From the NCBI RefSeq assembly GCF_000512205.2, contig NZ_CP006644.1:1240001-1304000 (forward strand): a DNA stretch of 64,000 nt. The letters are read 5' to 3'. The first letter of the stretch is position 1. Each line of letters begins with the position of its first letter. This document shows positions 32,932 through 40,974 of the stretch, in pieces. Source of the stretch: Sphingomonas sanxanigenens DSM 19645 = NX02 (lineage in GTDB: Bacteria > Pseudomonadota > Alphaproteobacteria > Sphingomonadales > Sphingomonadaceae). Below the pieces are notes generated by a model, which was not told where the DNA came from, ran no database searches, and saw only the letters and a list, made by a program, of their open reading frames with translations. A program made the translations under genes and the position numbers.

Positions 32932-34077
32932 ATGACCGCACTATTCGACCTGACCGACGAACAGCGCGAGATTCAGGACCTCGCACGGCGCTTCACCGCC
33001 GATGCCATCACCCCGCACGCCGCGGCGTGGGACGAGAAGCATATCTTCCCGCGCGACACGATCCGCGCCGCCGCCGAACTCGGCTTCGGTTCGATCTACG
33101 TGTCCGAGGCGTCGGGCGGCATCGGGCTGGGCCGCCTGGAATCGGCGCTGATCATGGAGGCGATGGCCTATGGCTGCCCTTCGACGAGCGCCTTCATCTC
33201 GATCCACAACATGGCGTCCTGGATGATCGATCGCTTCGGCGGCGAGGCGGTGAAGGCGCGTTACCTGCCGTCGATGGTGACGATGGAGCGGATCGCGTCC
33301 TATTGCCTGACCGAACCCGGATCGGGATCCGACGCGGCAGCGCTCAAGACAAGGGCGGTGCGCGACGGCGACGATTATGTCGTCACCGGCACCAAGGCGT
33401 TCATTTCGGGCGGCGGCGAGAACGACATCTACGTGGTGATGGTCCGCACCGGCGAGGATGGCCCCAGGGGGATCAGTTGCCTGGTGATCGAGAAGGACAT
33501 GCCTGGCGTGTCCTTCGGTGCGCAGGAGCGCAAGCTCGGCTGGCACTCGCAGCCGACCGCGCAGGTCAATTTCGATGCTGTGCGTGTTCCTGTGGATAAT
33601 CTTGTGGGCAGCCTGGGGGAAGGCTTCCGCATCGCGATGATGGGGCTGGACGGCGGGCGGCTGAACATCGGCGCCTGCTCGCTGGGCGGGGCGCAGCGCT
33701 GCCTCGACGAGGCGATCAACTACACCAGGGAGCGCAAGCAGTTCGGCCAGGCGATCGCCGATTTCCAGAACACCCAATTCATGCTGGCGGATATGGAAAC
33801 CGAGCTGCAGGCGGCGCGCTGCCTGCTCTACACCGCCGCCGCGAAGGTGACCGCCGACGCGCCGGACAAAACGCGCTTCGCGGCAATGGCCAAGCGCTTC
33901 GCGACCGACACCGGATCCAGGGTGGCCAACGATGCGCTGCAGCTCCATGGCGGCTATGGCTATCTGATGGATTATCCGATCGAGCGCTTCTGGCGCGACC
34001 TGCGCGTCCATTCGATCCTCGAAGGAACGAACCAGGTGATGCGGATGATCATCGGGCGCGAACTGACCCGCCAGTGA
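32932..34077 (+). CDS. Isobutyryl-CoA dehydrogenase-like acyl-CoA dehydrogenase
   Basis: Acyl-CoA dehydrogenase of 381 aa close to ACAD8/IBD: LTDEQREIQDLARRFTADAI, SYCLTEPGSGSDAAALKTRA, RLNIGACSLGGAQRCLDEAI, QLHGGYGYLMDYPIERFWRD and the catalytic loop SILEGTNQVMRMIIGREL with Glu in place. It should convert isobutyryl-CoA to methacrylyl-CoA. AAGGGAAG lies upstream of the ATG. It starts the second half of the valine pathway operon; its stop overlaps or abuts the hydrolase gene. It stands after a 218-bp gap that follows the catabolic cluster, and no 15-bp operator is present, so it belongs to a different regulon from the genes before it. Confidence 0.92.
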   Translation: MTALFDLTDEQREIQDLARRFTADAITPHAAAWDEKHIFPRDTIRAAAELGFGSIYVSEASGGIGLGRLESALIMEAMAYGCPSTSAFISIHNMASWMIDRFGGEAVKARYLPSMVTMERIASYCLTEPGSGSDAAALKTRAVRDGDDYVVTGTKAFISGGGENDIYVVMVRTGEDGPRGISCLVIEKDMPGVSFGAQERKLGWHSQPTAQVNFDAVRVPVDNLVGSLGEGFRIAMMGLDGGRLNIGACSLGGAQRCLDEAINYTRERKQFGQAIADFQNTQFMLADMETELQAARCLLYTAAAKVTADAPDKTRFAAMAKRFATDTGSRVANDALQLHGGYGYLMDYPIERFWRDLRVHSILEGTNQVMRMIIGRELTRQ

Positions 34078-34103
34078 GCGTAGCGATCCTGCCAGGAGGA
34101 CAT

Positions 34104-35156
34104 GTGACAGACGCGTTGATCATCCGGACCGAAGGCGGCGCCGGCCGCATCCGCCTCAACCGGCCCAAGGCGATCCATGCGCTGACCGCCGGCATGGCCG
34201 AGGGCATATTGCATGCCCTGGAAAGCTGGCGCGGCGACGGCGCGGTCGAGGTGGTGATGTTCGATCACGCCGAGGGGCGCGGATTCTGCGCGGGCGGCGA
34301 CATCCGCCTGATCGCGGAGAGCGGAGCGGGGGACGGCGTGGCGGCGCGGCGCTTCTTCCACCTCGAATATCAGATGAACCACCGGCTGTTCACTTATGCC
34401 AAGCCGACCGTGGCGTTCATGGACGGCATCACGATGGGCGGCGGCGTCGGCATCTCGCTGCCCTGCAAGTATCGCGTCGCGACCGAGAACACCCGCTTCG
34501 CGATGCCCGAAACCGGGATCGGCCTGTTCCCCGATGTGGGTGCAGGCTGGTATCTGTCGCGCCTGCCCGGGCGGGTGGGGCAATATCTGGCGCTGACCGG
34601 CGCGCGCATCGACGGTGCGGACTGCCTCGCGCTGGGCCTCGCGACCCATTATCTGCCCACCGCCGCGCTCGACGAGGCCAAGGCGCGGATCGCGTCGGAC
34701 CCGCGCGCGATCGAGGAGATCCTCGCGTCGCTCGCCGTCGCGGCGCCGCCCGCGGCGATCGAGGGGCAGCGCGCGGACATCGCCCGGCTGTTCGCGTCGG
34801 ACGTCCTGGAGGATGTCTATGCCGCGCTGGAGGCCGATGGCGGCGAATGGGCGGCCGCGCAGCGCGCGACGCTCGACGGCAAGTCGCCGCAGACGATGAA
34901 GGTATCGCTCAGGCTGCTCGCGAACGGCGCGCTGTTCCAGGATTTCGCCGACGAGATGCGGCAGGAATATGCCGTCGCCTGCCATGTCGTGCAGCGTCAC
35001 GACTTCATCGAGGGCGTCCGCGCGGTGATCATCGACAAGGACAATGCGCCGAAATGGAACCCGGCGACGCCCGAGCAGGTGAGCGATCATCTGATCGACA
35101 CGATCTTCGCGCCGCTGCCCGAACATGAGGCGTGGCAGCCGGCGCGGGCGGGCTGA
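34104..35156 (+). CDS. 3-hydroxyisobutyryl-CoA hydrolase
   Basis: Crotonase-fold hydrolase of about 350 aa that releases 3-hydroxyisobutyrate from its CoA ester in valine breakdown. Diagnostic features: GRGFCAGGDIRLIAE, DGITMGGGVGISLPCKYRVA and FAMPETGIGLFPDVGAGWYL, with the Glu/Asp pair characteristic of HIBCH and a C-terminal helical extension (KVSLRLLANGALFQDFADEM) longer than in hydratases. GTG at 34104 has AGGAGGA close upstream; a GTG at 34074 overlapping the previous stop is the alternative and would add ten residues. Second gene of the valine unit. Confidence 0.92.
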   Translation: MTDALIIRTEGGAGRIRLNRPKAIHALTAGMAEGILHALESWRGDGAVEVVMFDHAEGRGFCAGGDIRLIAESGAGDGVAARRFFHLEYQMNHRLFTYAKPTVAFMDGITMGGGVGISLPCKYRVATENTRFAMPETGIGLFPDVGAGWYLSRLPGRVGQYLALTGARIDGADCLALGLATHYLPTAALDEAKARIASDPRAIEEILASLAVAAPPAAIEGQRADIARLFASDVLEDVYAALEADGGEWAAAQRATLDGKSPQTMKVSLRLLANGALFQDFADEMRQEYAVACHVVQRHDFIEGVRAVIIDKDNAPKWNPATPEQVSDHLIDTIFAPLPEHEAWQPARAG

Positions 35157-35203
35157 CCGGCAAGCGAGATCAACGATATGGGCATGAAGGAGCAGCGCGT
35201 TAG

Positions 35204-35977
35204 ATGAGCTACGAGACTTTGCTGGTCGAGACCCGCGGGGCGGTGACCCTGGTGACGGTGAACCGGCCGCAGGCGCTGAACGCGCTCAATTCGCAGGTGC
35301 TGGCGGATCTGATCGCCGCTTTCGCCGCCTATGATGCCGATCCGGCGCAGCGCTGCCTGGTGCTTACCGGCAGCGAGAAGGCGTTCGCGGCGGGTGCCGA
35401 CATCAAGGAGATGCAGGCGAAGGGCTTCGCGCAGATGTTCGGCGAGAATTTCTTCGCCGGGTTCGAGCGGGTGACGGCCACGCGCAAGCCGTGGATCGCC
35501 GCGGTCTCGGGCTATGCGCTGGGCGGCGGCTGCGAACTGGCGATGATGGCCGATTTCATCATCGCCGCCGACACCGCGAAGTTCGGCCAGCCCGAGATCA
35601 AGCTTGGCGTCGCGCCGGGGATGGGCGGATCGCAGCGCCTGACCCGCGCGGTGGGCAAGGCGAAGGCAATGGACATGTGCCTGACCGGGCGGATGATGGA
35701 TGCCGCCGAAGCGGAGCGCGCCAGCCTGGTCAGCCGGATCGTGCCCGCGGCGGATCTGGTGGCCGAGGCGCTGAAGGCGGCCGAAGCGATTGCGGGCATG
35801 CCGCCGCTCGCCGCCATCGCCAACAAGGAAATGGTCAACACCGCGTTCGAGACGGGGCTCGCCACCGGCATCCTGTTCGAGCGCCGCCTGTTCCACGGCC
35901 TGTGCGCGACCGCGGACAAGGCGGAAGGCATGGCCGCGTTCGTCGAGAAGCGGCCGGGCAACTGGACGGGGAAATAA
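35204..35977 (+). CDS. Enoyl-CoA hydratase (methacrylyl-CoA hydratase role)
   Basis: Enoyl-CoA hydratase of 257 aa: [60 protein letters not shown] and [20 protein letters not shown], with both catalytic Glu residues (CEL, PEI). Placed between the HIBCH and mmsB genes, it most likely hydrates methacrylyl-CoA to 3-hydroxyisobutyryl-CoA, though such enzymes are broad. ATG at 35204; 47 bp after the HIBCH stop and 26 bp before mmsB. Confidence 0.93.
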   Translation: MSYETLLVETRGAVTLVTVNRPQALNALNSQVLADLIAAFAAYDADPAQRCLVLTGSEKAFAAGADIKEMQAKGFAQMFGENFFAGFERVTATRKPWIAAVSGYALGGGCELAMMADFIIAADTAKFGQPEIKLGVAPGMGGSQRLTRAVGKAKAMDMCLTGRMMDAAEAERASLVSRIVPAADLVAEALKAAEAIAGMPPLAAIANKEMVNTAFETGLATGILFERRLFHGLCATADKAEGMAAFVEKRPGNWTGK

Positions 35978-36003
35978 AGCAACCCGCGCGACAAGGAGAG
36001 GAT

Positions 36004-36906
36004 ATGGCACGTATCGGTTTCATCGGGCTCGGCAATATGGGCGGCGGCATGGCGGCCAACCTCGCGCGGGCGGGGCACGCCGTCCGTGCGTTCGACCTTT
36101 CGGATGCGGCGCTGGCGCGTGCTGGGGAAGCCGGGTGCGCGATTGCCGCCTCCGCCGCCGCGGCGGCCGAAGGCGCCGAGGCGATCGTCACGATGCTGCC
36201 GGCCGGCAAGCATGTCGAACAGGTCTATGGCGATGCGCTGTTCGGGGCGGCGGCGGTCGGCACGCTCCTGATCGATTGCTCGACCATCGACGTGGCGACC
36301 GCGCGGCGTGTGGCGGATGCCGCGGGCATCGTCGGGCTGGTCGCGGTCGATGCGCCGGTCTCGGGCGGCATCGCCGCCGCCAATGCCGGCACCCTGACCT
36401 TCATGGTCGGGGGGACCGACGCGGCGTTCGGCCGCGCCGAACCGATCCTCGCGCGCATGGGCAAGGCGGTGATCCGCGCCGGCGGCAACGGCGCCGGGCA
36501 GGCGGCGAAGATCGCCAACAACATGCTGCTCGGCGCGACGATGGTCGCGACCTGCGAGGCCTTCCTGCTTGCCGACAAGCTGGGGCTCGATCTCCAGACC
36601 TTCTACGACATCTCGTCCAAGGCCTCCGGACAGAGCTGGTCGATGACGAGCTATTGCCCGGTTCCGGGGGTGGGGCCGCAGACGCCCGCCGACAATGGTT
36701 ACAGGGGCGGCTTCGCGGCCGGGCTGATGCTGAAGGATCTGAAGCTTGCTGTCGAGGCCGCGAGCGACGTCAATGCCAGCGTGCCGATGGGGGCGAATGC
36801 GCTGGCACTGTACCAGGCGCTGCAGAATTCGGGCGGCGGCGGGTTCGACTTCTCGTCGATCATCAGACTGCTGAACGGGGACGGGGTGCCGGAGCTATAT
36901 CGATGA
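36004..36906 (+). CDS. mmsB: 3-hydroxyisobutyrate dehydrogenase
   Basis: NAD-dependent dehydrogenase of 300 aa that makes methylmalonate semialdehyde from 3-hydroxyisobutyrate, feeding MmsA. Beta-hydroxyacid dehydrogenase family signatures: ARIGFIGLGNMGGGMAANLA at the N-terminus, VDAPVSGGIAAANAGTLTFM (substrate loop), and GAGQAAKIANNMLLGATMVA with the catalytic Lys. The ATG at 36004 follows AAGGAGAG; the longer open frame overlaps the hydratase gene and is not used. Last gene of the valine unit; an IS256 element begins 266 bp after its stop. Confidence 0.95.
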   Translation: MARIGFIGLGNMGGGMAANLARAGHAVRAFDLSDAALARAGEAGCAIAASAAAAAEGAEAIVTMLPAGKHVEQVYGDALFGAAAVGTLLIDCSTIDVATARRVADAAGIVGLVAVDAPVSGGIAAANAGTLTFMVGGTDAAFGRAEPILARMGKAVIRAGGNGAGQAAKIANNMLLGATMVATCEAFLLADKLGLDLQTFYDISSKASGQSWSMTSYCPVPGVGPQTPADNGYRGGFAAGLMLKDLKLAVEAASDVNASVPMGANALALYQALQNSGGGGFDFSSIIRLLNGDGVPELYR

Positions 36907-37164
36907 TCGAGCCTGCTCACCACCGGTTGTCGATCGCGGCCCAATGCCGGCCGCTATCGATCGACCGGTCGAGCTATTATTATGTGCCAGTGCCGGAGAG
37001 GAGACGCTGGCGCCGATGCGGGTGATCGACCTCGCGGGAAATGGTCGAGGCAGGTTCAACCACCGCGGCCGCTCGAGCCTATCGGCAGCATTCCCCCTGC
37101 CGAGGCCAAACATCGATATTGCGCCATGCTCGACGACGGGAGCATGGCAGCCTAACTTAACCCG

Positions 37165-37172
37165 CGGAGCCT
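37165..37172 (+). repeat. IS256 target-site duplication, left copy
   Basis: CGGAGCCT, directly before the left inverted end; the same 8 bases follow the right end at 38651-38658. An 8-bp duplication is the normal size for IS256-family insertion. Confidence 0.9.
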
Positions 37173-37197
37173 GATCGTGTCCCACCGGGTGGTGTAG
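37173..37197 (+). repeat. IS256 left inverted repeat
   Basis: 25-bp terminal inverted repeat, 22/25 matching the inverse of 38626-38650. Left here means the end nearest the transposase C-terminus. Confidence 0.88.
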
Positions 37198-37241
37198 GTT
37201 CGCCGGCGTTGTGACGGCGATCTCCGGCGAGGCCGGATTGA

Positions 37242-38495
37242 TCAGGCAGCCACGGCGGGCATGCTGACGAGAGGGTTATCGCTCAACGGAGCGACGCTTT
37301 CCAGCGTCATGTACCGGGCGCGCTGTACAGCCCACTCGTCGTTCTGTTCGAGCAGGATGGCGCCGACCAGGCGAGTGATGGCGTCCTCGTTCGGGAAGAT
37401 GCCGACGACGTTGGTGCGCCGCTTGATCTCGCCGTTGAGCCGCTCGATGGGATTGGTCGAGTGCAGTTTGGCGCGATGCTGCGGCGGGAAAGTCATGTAG
37501 GCGAGCACGTCCTGCTCGGTGTCATCCATGAAGGTGGCGAGCTTGGGCACGGTTGGCCGCAGTTGGTCGGCGACCTTGCGCCACTGGACGCTGGCGGTTT
37601 CGGCGGTCTCCTGGGCGAAGGCGGTGGCGATGAACGCCGACACCACCCTGCGCCCGCTCTTGCCGGCATGGGCCAGGGCGTTGCGGGCGAAGTGGACGCG
37701 GCAGCGTTGCCAGGTCGCGTTGAACAGCTTGGAGACCGACGCCTTGATGCCCTCGTGGGCATCGGAGACGACGAGCTTGACGCCACGCAGGCCGCGTCGC
37801 GCAAGGCTGCGCAGGAAGGCCGTCCAGAACACCTCGGCTTCGGACGAGCCGATCGCCATGCCAAGGACTTCGCGCCGGCCGTCGCCGTTGACACCGACCG
37901 CGATGATCACCGCGACCGAGACGATCCGCCCGGCCTGACGGACCTTGAGATAGGTGGCGTCGATCCAGAGATAGGGCCAGTCGCCCTCGATCGGCCGGTC
38001 GAGGAAGGCCTTCACCCGATCGTCGATCTCTTCGCACAGCCGGCTGACCTGGCTCCTGGAGATGCCGCTCATCCCCATCGCTTTCACCAGATCGTCGACC
38101 GAGCGCGTCGAGATCCCTCCGCCTGCTTTCCAACGATGCTACGCATCGCCGGAACCTTGGCAGGCTCCGCCCTGGATATAGGCTTCCTGGATCACCGCGG
38201 TCAGCGCCTTCTCGGCCATCCGTCGCGGCTCGAGGAAGCCGGGGAAATAGCTGCCCTTGCGCAGCTTGGGGATGCGCAGCTCGACGGTGCCGGCGCGGGT
38301 CTCCCAATCGCGCTCGCGGTAGCCGTTGCGTTGGGCGAGACGTTCCGTGCTCTTCTCGCCATAGCCGGCACCTGTCAGCCCGCTTACCTCCAGATCCATC
38401 AGCCGCTGGGCCGCAAAGCCGATCATCTCGCGCAGGAAGTCGGCATCCGCGCTCTTCCCCAGCAGCGCCTGAACGTTCATCTTGTCGTCGGTCAT
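37242..38495 (-). pseudogene. IS256-family transposase interrupted by in-frame TAG
   Basis: Mutator-type DDE transposase frame of 418 codons. The first part (38495 to 38139, 118 codons) has [20 protein letters not shown] and [20 protein letters not shown]; the second part has the catalytic domain with LWIDATYLKVRQAGRIVSVA (first Asp), KLVVSDAHEGIKASVSKLFN (second Asp), WQRCRVHFARNALAHAG and LHSTNPIERLNGEIKRRTNV with the catalytic Glu. Both parts are in the same frame, separated only by a TAG at 38141-38139 that lies in an extra stretch of about 16-18 codons absent from canonical family members between YIQG and ISTRSVDD. Without readthrough the protein ends before the active site, so this copy is probably inactive on its own. 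Confidence 0.9.
38118..38171. repeat. Small palindromic insertion within IS256 transposase
   Basis: Stretch flanked by the direct repeat TCCGCC (38118-38123 and 38166-38171, 48 bp apart). Inside is an imperfect hairpin at 38121-38165 whose paired blocks are GCCTGC/GCAGGC, TTCC/GGAA and CGATGC-TAC-GCATCG. It adds a multiple of three bases to the transposase frame and brings the TAG stop. The form (palindrome of about 45 bp, short target duplication) is that of a small palindromic repeat or miniature element. Confidence 0.7.
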
Positions 38496-38558
38496 CGGGA
38501 TCTCCGTCGGTTCGAGTGTCGCAACCCAAACCTATCCGAAGATCACCGATGGCCACCC

Positions 38559-38615
38559 GCAAAGCTGACCGGCTGCTACAGCGCTGTTCGCAAGCGCGCA
38601 GCCGGTCAGCTTTGC
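38559..38615. promoter_or_regulatory. Long hairpin upstream of IS256 transposase
   Basis: Perfect 18-bp inverted repeat, GCAAAGCTGACCGGCTGC at 38559-38576 and its inverse at 38598-38615, with a 21-nt spacer that itself contains GCGCT/AGCGC and can extend the stem. It lies between the right end of the element and the transposase start at 38495. Such a structure would hinder readthrough transcription from outside into the transposase or hide its ribosome site in long transcripts. Confidence 0.75.
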
Positions 38616-38625
38616 TACCGACGAG

Positions 38626-38650
38626 CTACACCACCAACTGGGACACGATC
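38626..38650 (-). repeat. IS256 right inverted repeat
   Basis: 25-bp terminal inverted repeat, inverse of 37173-37197 with three central mismatches. Confidence 0.88.
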
Positions 38651-38658
38651 CGGAGCCT
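38651..38658 (+). repeat. IS256 target-site duplication, right copy
   Basis: CGGAGCCT, identical to 37165-37172. The 166 bp from here to the histidine kinase gene contain no gene. Confidence 0.9.
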
Positions 38659-38824
38659 TCGGCTCGGTGCGGTTCACACATCGAGAATGAAGCGTTGCGA
38701 CCACCCGTTGAACCCGCCATCAATAGCGGTCGTTCAACACCATGTTAGCGGATGGCGGCTTCGTCTCCCAGAGGCGTTCGCTCTTTCGCCGTTATCCGAC
38801 CGTGGAATGTCGCTCGGTCTGACA

Positions 38825-40219
38825 TCACGCACAGTGCCCGAAGGCGATCGTGACGCGCAGCCCGGGATGCGTGTTTTCGATCTCAAGCTGCGCGCCGATG
38901 CGCTGCGATGCCGAGCGGACGATGGCAAGGCCGAGACCGCTGCCCTCGACGTCACGCCCGGTATCGAGCCGGACGAAGCGTTGGCCGAGGCGTGGCAGGT
39001 CGGCGTGCCGGACGCCGGGGCCATCGTCGCCGACCGCGATCGACACGCGGCCGCCCGTGTTTCGGATCGTCACGACGACAAGACCGCCGGCGCGGTTGTA
39101 GCGGATGGCATTGTCGAGCAGGTTCGACACGATTTCGAAGAGCAGCGCGCGATGCGCCGACACCAGGACGCCATCGTCCGGCGCGTCCAGCGTCACATCG
39201 ACATCGGCTTCGATCGCCTGGCCGATCCGGCGCTCGATGACGGCAACCGCGACCTCGCGCAGATCGACGCGCTCCGCCGGCGGTGAGGCTCCTGCTTCGT
39301 CGGCCCGCGCGAGCGCCAGCAATTGCGTGACGAGATGTTCGAGGCGGTCGGCGGCATCGGCGATCTCGTCCAGCGCCGATTCCTCGCCGCGGCGCGCGAG
39401 CGCCACCTGCACCCGCAGCACCGACAATGGCGTCCGCATCTGGTGAGAGGCATCGGCGGTGAACCGCCGCACCCCGGCCGTGGCGGCGTCGAGCCGCGCG
39501 AGGAGATTGTCGAACGCCCCTGCGAGCGGCGTCAGTTCCACCGGCAACGGCCCCGTCACCAGCGGTGCAAGGTCCGGTGCGGCGCGGGTGTCGCGCGCCG
39601 TTACCGCGCCGCGCAGCCGATCGAGCGGCCGCAGGCTCCAGCCGAGCGAGGGCCGGATCAGCAGCATGGCGACCGCGACCAGCACAAGTTCCCCCAAGGC
39701 GAGCGCGGCGATCAGCCTGAACCTGACCGAGCGGCGATAGTCCTGGGTTTCCGCGATCTGCACGACCACAGGCCCCGAGAGCCCCGGCAGCGCGCGCCGC
39801 ACCTCGGCGATCCGGACATCGAGGCCGCGGAAGCGGGCGCTGCGGAAGCGTGGTCCGTCGAGCGTGAGCGCGTCGATATCCGGAGCGGGCAGATCGGGAT
39901 AGCCGGTGAGCACCTGATCGCCGACCGCGATGCGATAGAAGATGCTGTCCCGCTCGCTGTTTTGGAGCATGCCGAACGCTGCCGCCGGCAGATCGAGCGT
40001 GACGACGCCACGTTCCACCTGCACCGTCTCTGCGATCGCGCCCAGCGCGCCGCCCAGCACGCGATCGTTGGACCGGCGCACGACGTCTGCGATCAGCGTC
40101 GATCCCGCAAAACCGATCAGGATGGCGATGCCGAGCAACGGCCCGAGCATCGCCAGCATCAACCGGCTGCGCAGGGCCAGCGGGCGGGGTGCGGCTGCGG
40201 CCGAGATTTCAGCCTTCAT
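38825..40219 (-). CDS. Sensor histidine kinase, TctE-like
   Basis: Membrane kinase of 464 aa: transmembrane helix near 20-45 (LMLAMLGPLLGIAILIGFAG), a periplasmic 2CSK_N-type domain as in TctE (about 50-170), a second helix (LIAALALGELVLVAVAMLLI, about 180), HAMP-like linker, H box ADASHQMRTPLSVLRVQVAL with the phospho-accepting His near residue 255, N box EIVSNLLDNAIRYNRAGGLV, and G boxes VGDDGPGVRHADLPRLGQRF and GSGLGLAIVRSASQRIGAQL. TctD/TctE systems respond to tricarboxylates and switch on their uptake. Overlaps the response regulator gene by 11 bp and is divergent from the SBP-porin-CitMHS operon. Confidence 0.92.
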   Translation of the reverse strand: MKAEISAAAAPRPLALRSRLMLAMLGPLLGIAILIGFAGSTLIADVVRRSNDRVLGGALGAIAETVQVERGVVTLDLPAAAFGMLQNSERDSIFYRIAVGDQVLTGYPDLPAPDIDALTLDGPRFRSARFRGLDVRIAEVRRALPGLSGPVVVQIAETQDYRRSVRFRLIAALALGELVLVAVAMLLIRPSLGWSLRPLDRLRGAVTARDTRAAPDLAPLVTGPLPVELTPLAGAFDNLLARLDAATAGVRRFTADASHQMRTPLSVLRVQVALARRGEESALDEIADAADRLEHLVTQLLALARADEAGASPPAERVDLREVAVAVIERRIGQAIEADVDVTLDAPDDGVLVSAHRALLFEIVSNLLDNAIRYNRAGGLVVVTIRNTGGRVSIAVGDDGPGVRHADLPRLGQRFVRLDTGRDVEGSGLGLAIVRSASQRIGAQLEIENTHPGLRVTIAFGHCA

Positions 40220-40877
40220 CGAGCAGATAGCCGACGCCGCGCACGGTGCGGATGACCGGCCCGCCCGCCGGCAACTTCGCCCGCAGCCGGGTGATGTTCA
40301 CCTCAAGCGCATTTTCCCCGACGGGTTCGTCGAGCCCGAACACTTCGGCGAACAGCGTCTCACGCGAGACGATCCGGCCGGCGCGGGACGCCAGCGCATC
40401 GAGCACCGCCCATTCGCGACGGCGCAGATCGAGCAGCGCGCCGGCCACCTTCGCCTCGCCGGTCGAGCGATTGACCGTCAGCGTACCGACGACGATTTCG
40501 GGCGTCGGATCGCCACCGCGCCGTCGGCCGAGTGCGCGGATCCGCGCTTCGAGTTCCTCGGGTGCGAACGGCTTGCGCAGATAATCGTCCGCGCCCAGAT
40601 CGAGGCCGCGCACGCGATCGTCCAGCGCGTCACGCGCAGTCAGCATCAGCACCGGCGCGCGCTCGCCCCGCCGGCGCAAGGTCGCGAGAACCTCGAACCC
40701 GTCGATGTCGGGCAGGCCGACGTCGAGGATGATCAGCGAATAGGGCTCACCCGCCGCGAACAGCAGCGCATCCTGCCCGGTCGCCACGCGATCGATCGCG
40801 TGCCCTGCGGTCCGCAGCAGCGCCTGAATGCTCCGCGCAAGTGCCGCATCGTCCTCCACCATCAGAATGCGCAACAA
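40209..40877 (-). CDS. OmpR-family response regulator, TctD-like
   Basis: Regulator of 222 aa: receiver domain with MVEDDAALARSIQ, phospho-acceptor Asp52 in LIILDVGLPDIDGFE, conserved Thr and Lys in VLMLTARDA and DDYLRKPF, then a winged-helix trans_reg_C domain with GEAKVAGALLDLRRREWAVL and NALEVNITRLRAKLPAGGPV ending in IRTVRGVGYLLDEG. It is the first gene of the two-gene minus operon; the 97-bp region to the divergent GTG at 40975 should hold both promoters. Expected target: the transport operon 40975-46655. Confidence 0.93.
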   Translation of the reverse strand: MLRILMVEDDAALARSIQALLRTAGHAIDRVATGQDALLFAAGEPYSLIILDVGLPDIDGFEVLATLRRRGERAPVLMLTARDALDDRVRGLDLGADDYLRKPFAPEELEARIRALGRRRGGDPTPEIVVGTLTVNRSTGEAKVAGALLDLRRREWAVLDALASRAGRIVSRETLFAEVFGLDEPVGENALEVNITRLRAKLPAGGPVIRTVRGVGYLLDEG

Positions 40878-40974
40878 TTCTTTCCTCGTGAAAGGCGGGT
40901 GACAGTTTGGCTGCCTAGAACGGCATTAGCAGCTTACCCGACGCGAGACATGGGAAGCGAGAGGAGCCGAGATC

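Larger units (their letters stand above)
37173..38650 (-). mobile_element. IS256-family insertion sequence (1478 bp)
   Basis: Element bounded by 25-bp imperfect inverted ends: 37173-37197 begins GATCGTGTCCCA and ends GGTGGTGTAG, and 38626-38650 is its inverse with 22 of 25 positions matching (the three differences are CCG versus GTT in the middle). It is flanked by the 8-bp direct repeat CGGAGCCT. It carries one minus-strand Mutator/IS256 transposase frame (37242-38495), interrupted by an in-frame stop inside a small palindromic insertion, and a long hairpin (38559-38615) just inside the right end upstream of the transposase. The intact duplication indicates a simple insertion not rearranged since. 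Confidence 0.93.

Noticed and set aside
36957-36970. TCGATCGACCGGTCGA palindrome after mmsB as an eighth operator
   Set aside because: The arms CGACC/GGTCG have no central spacer, unlike the N4 spacing between those arms in the seven sites, and no gene start follows in a suitable place.
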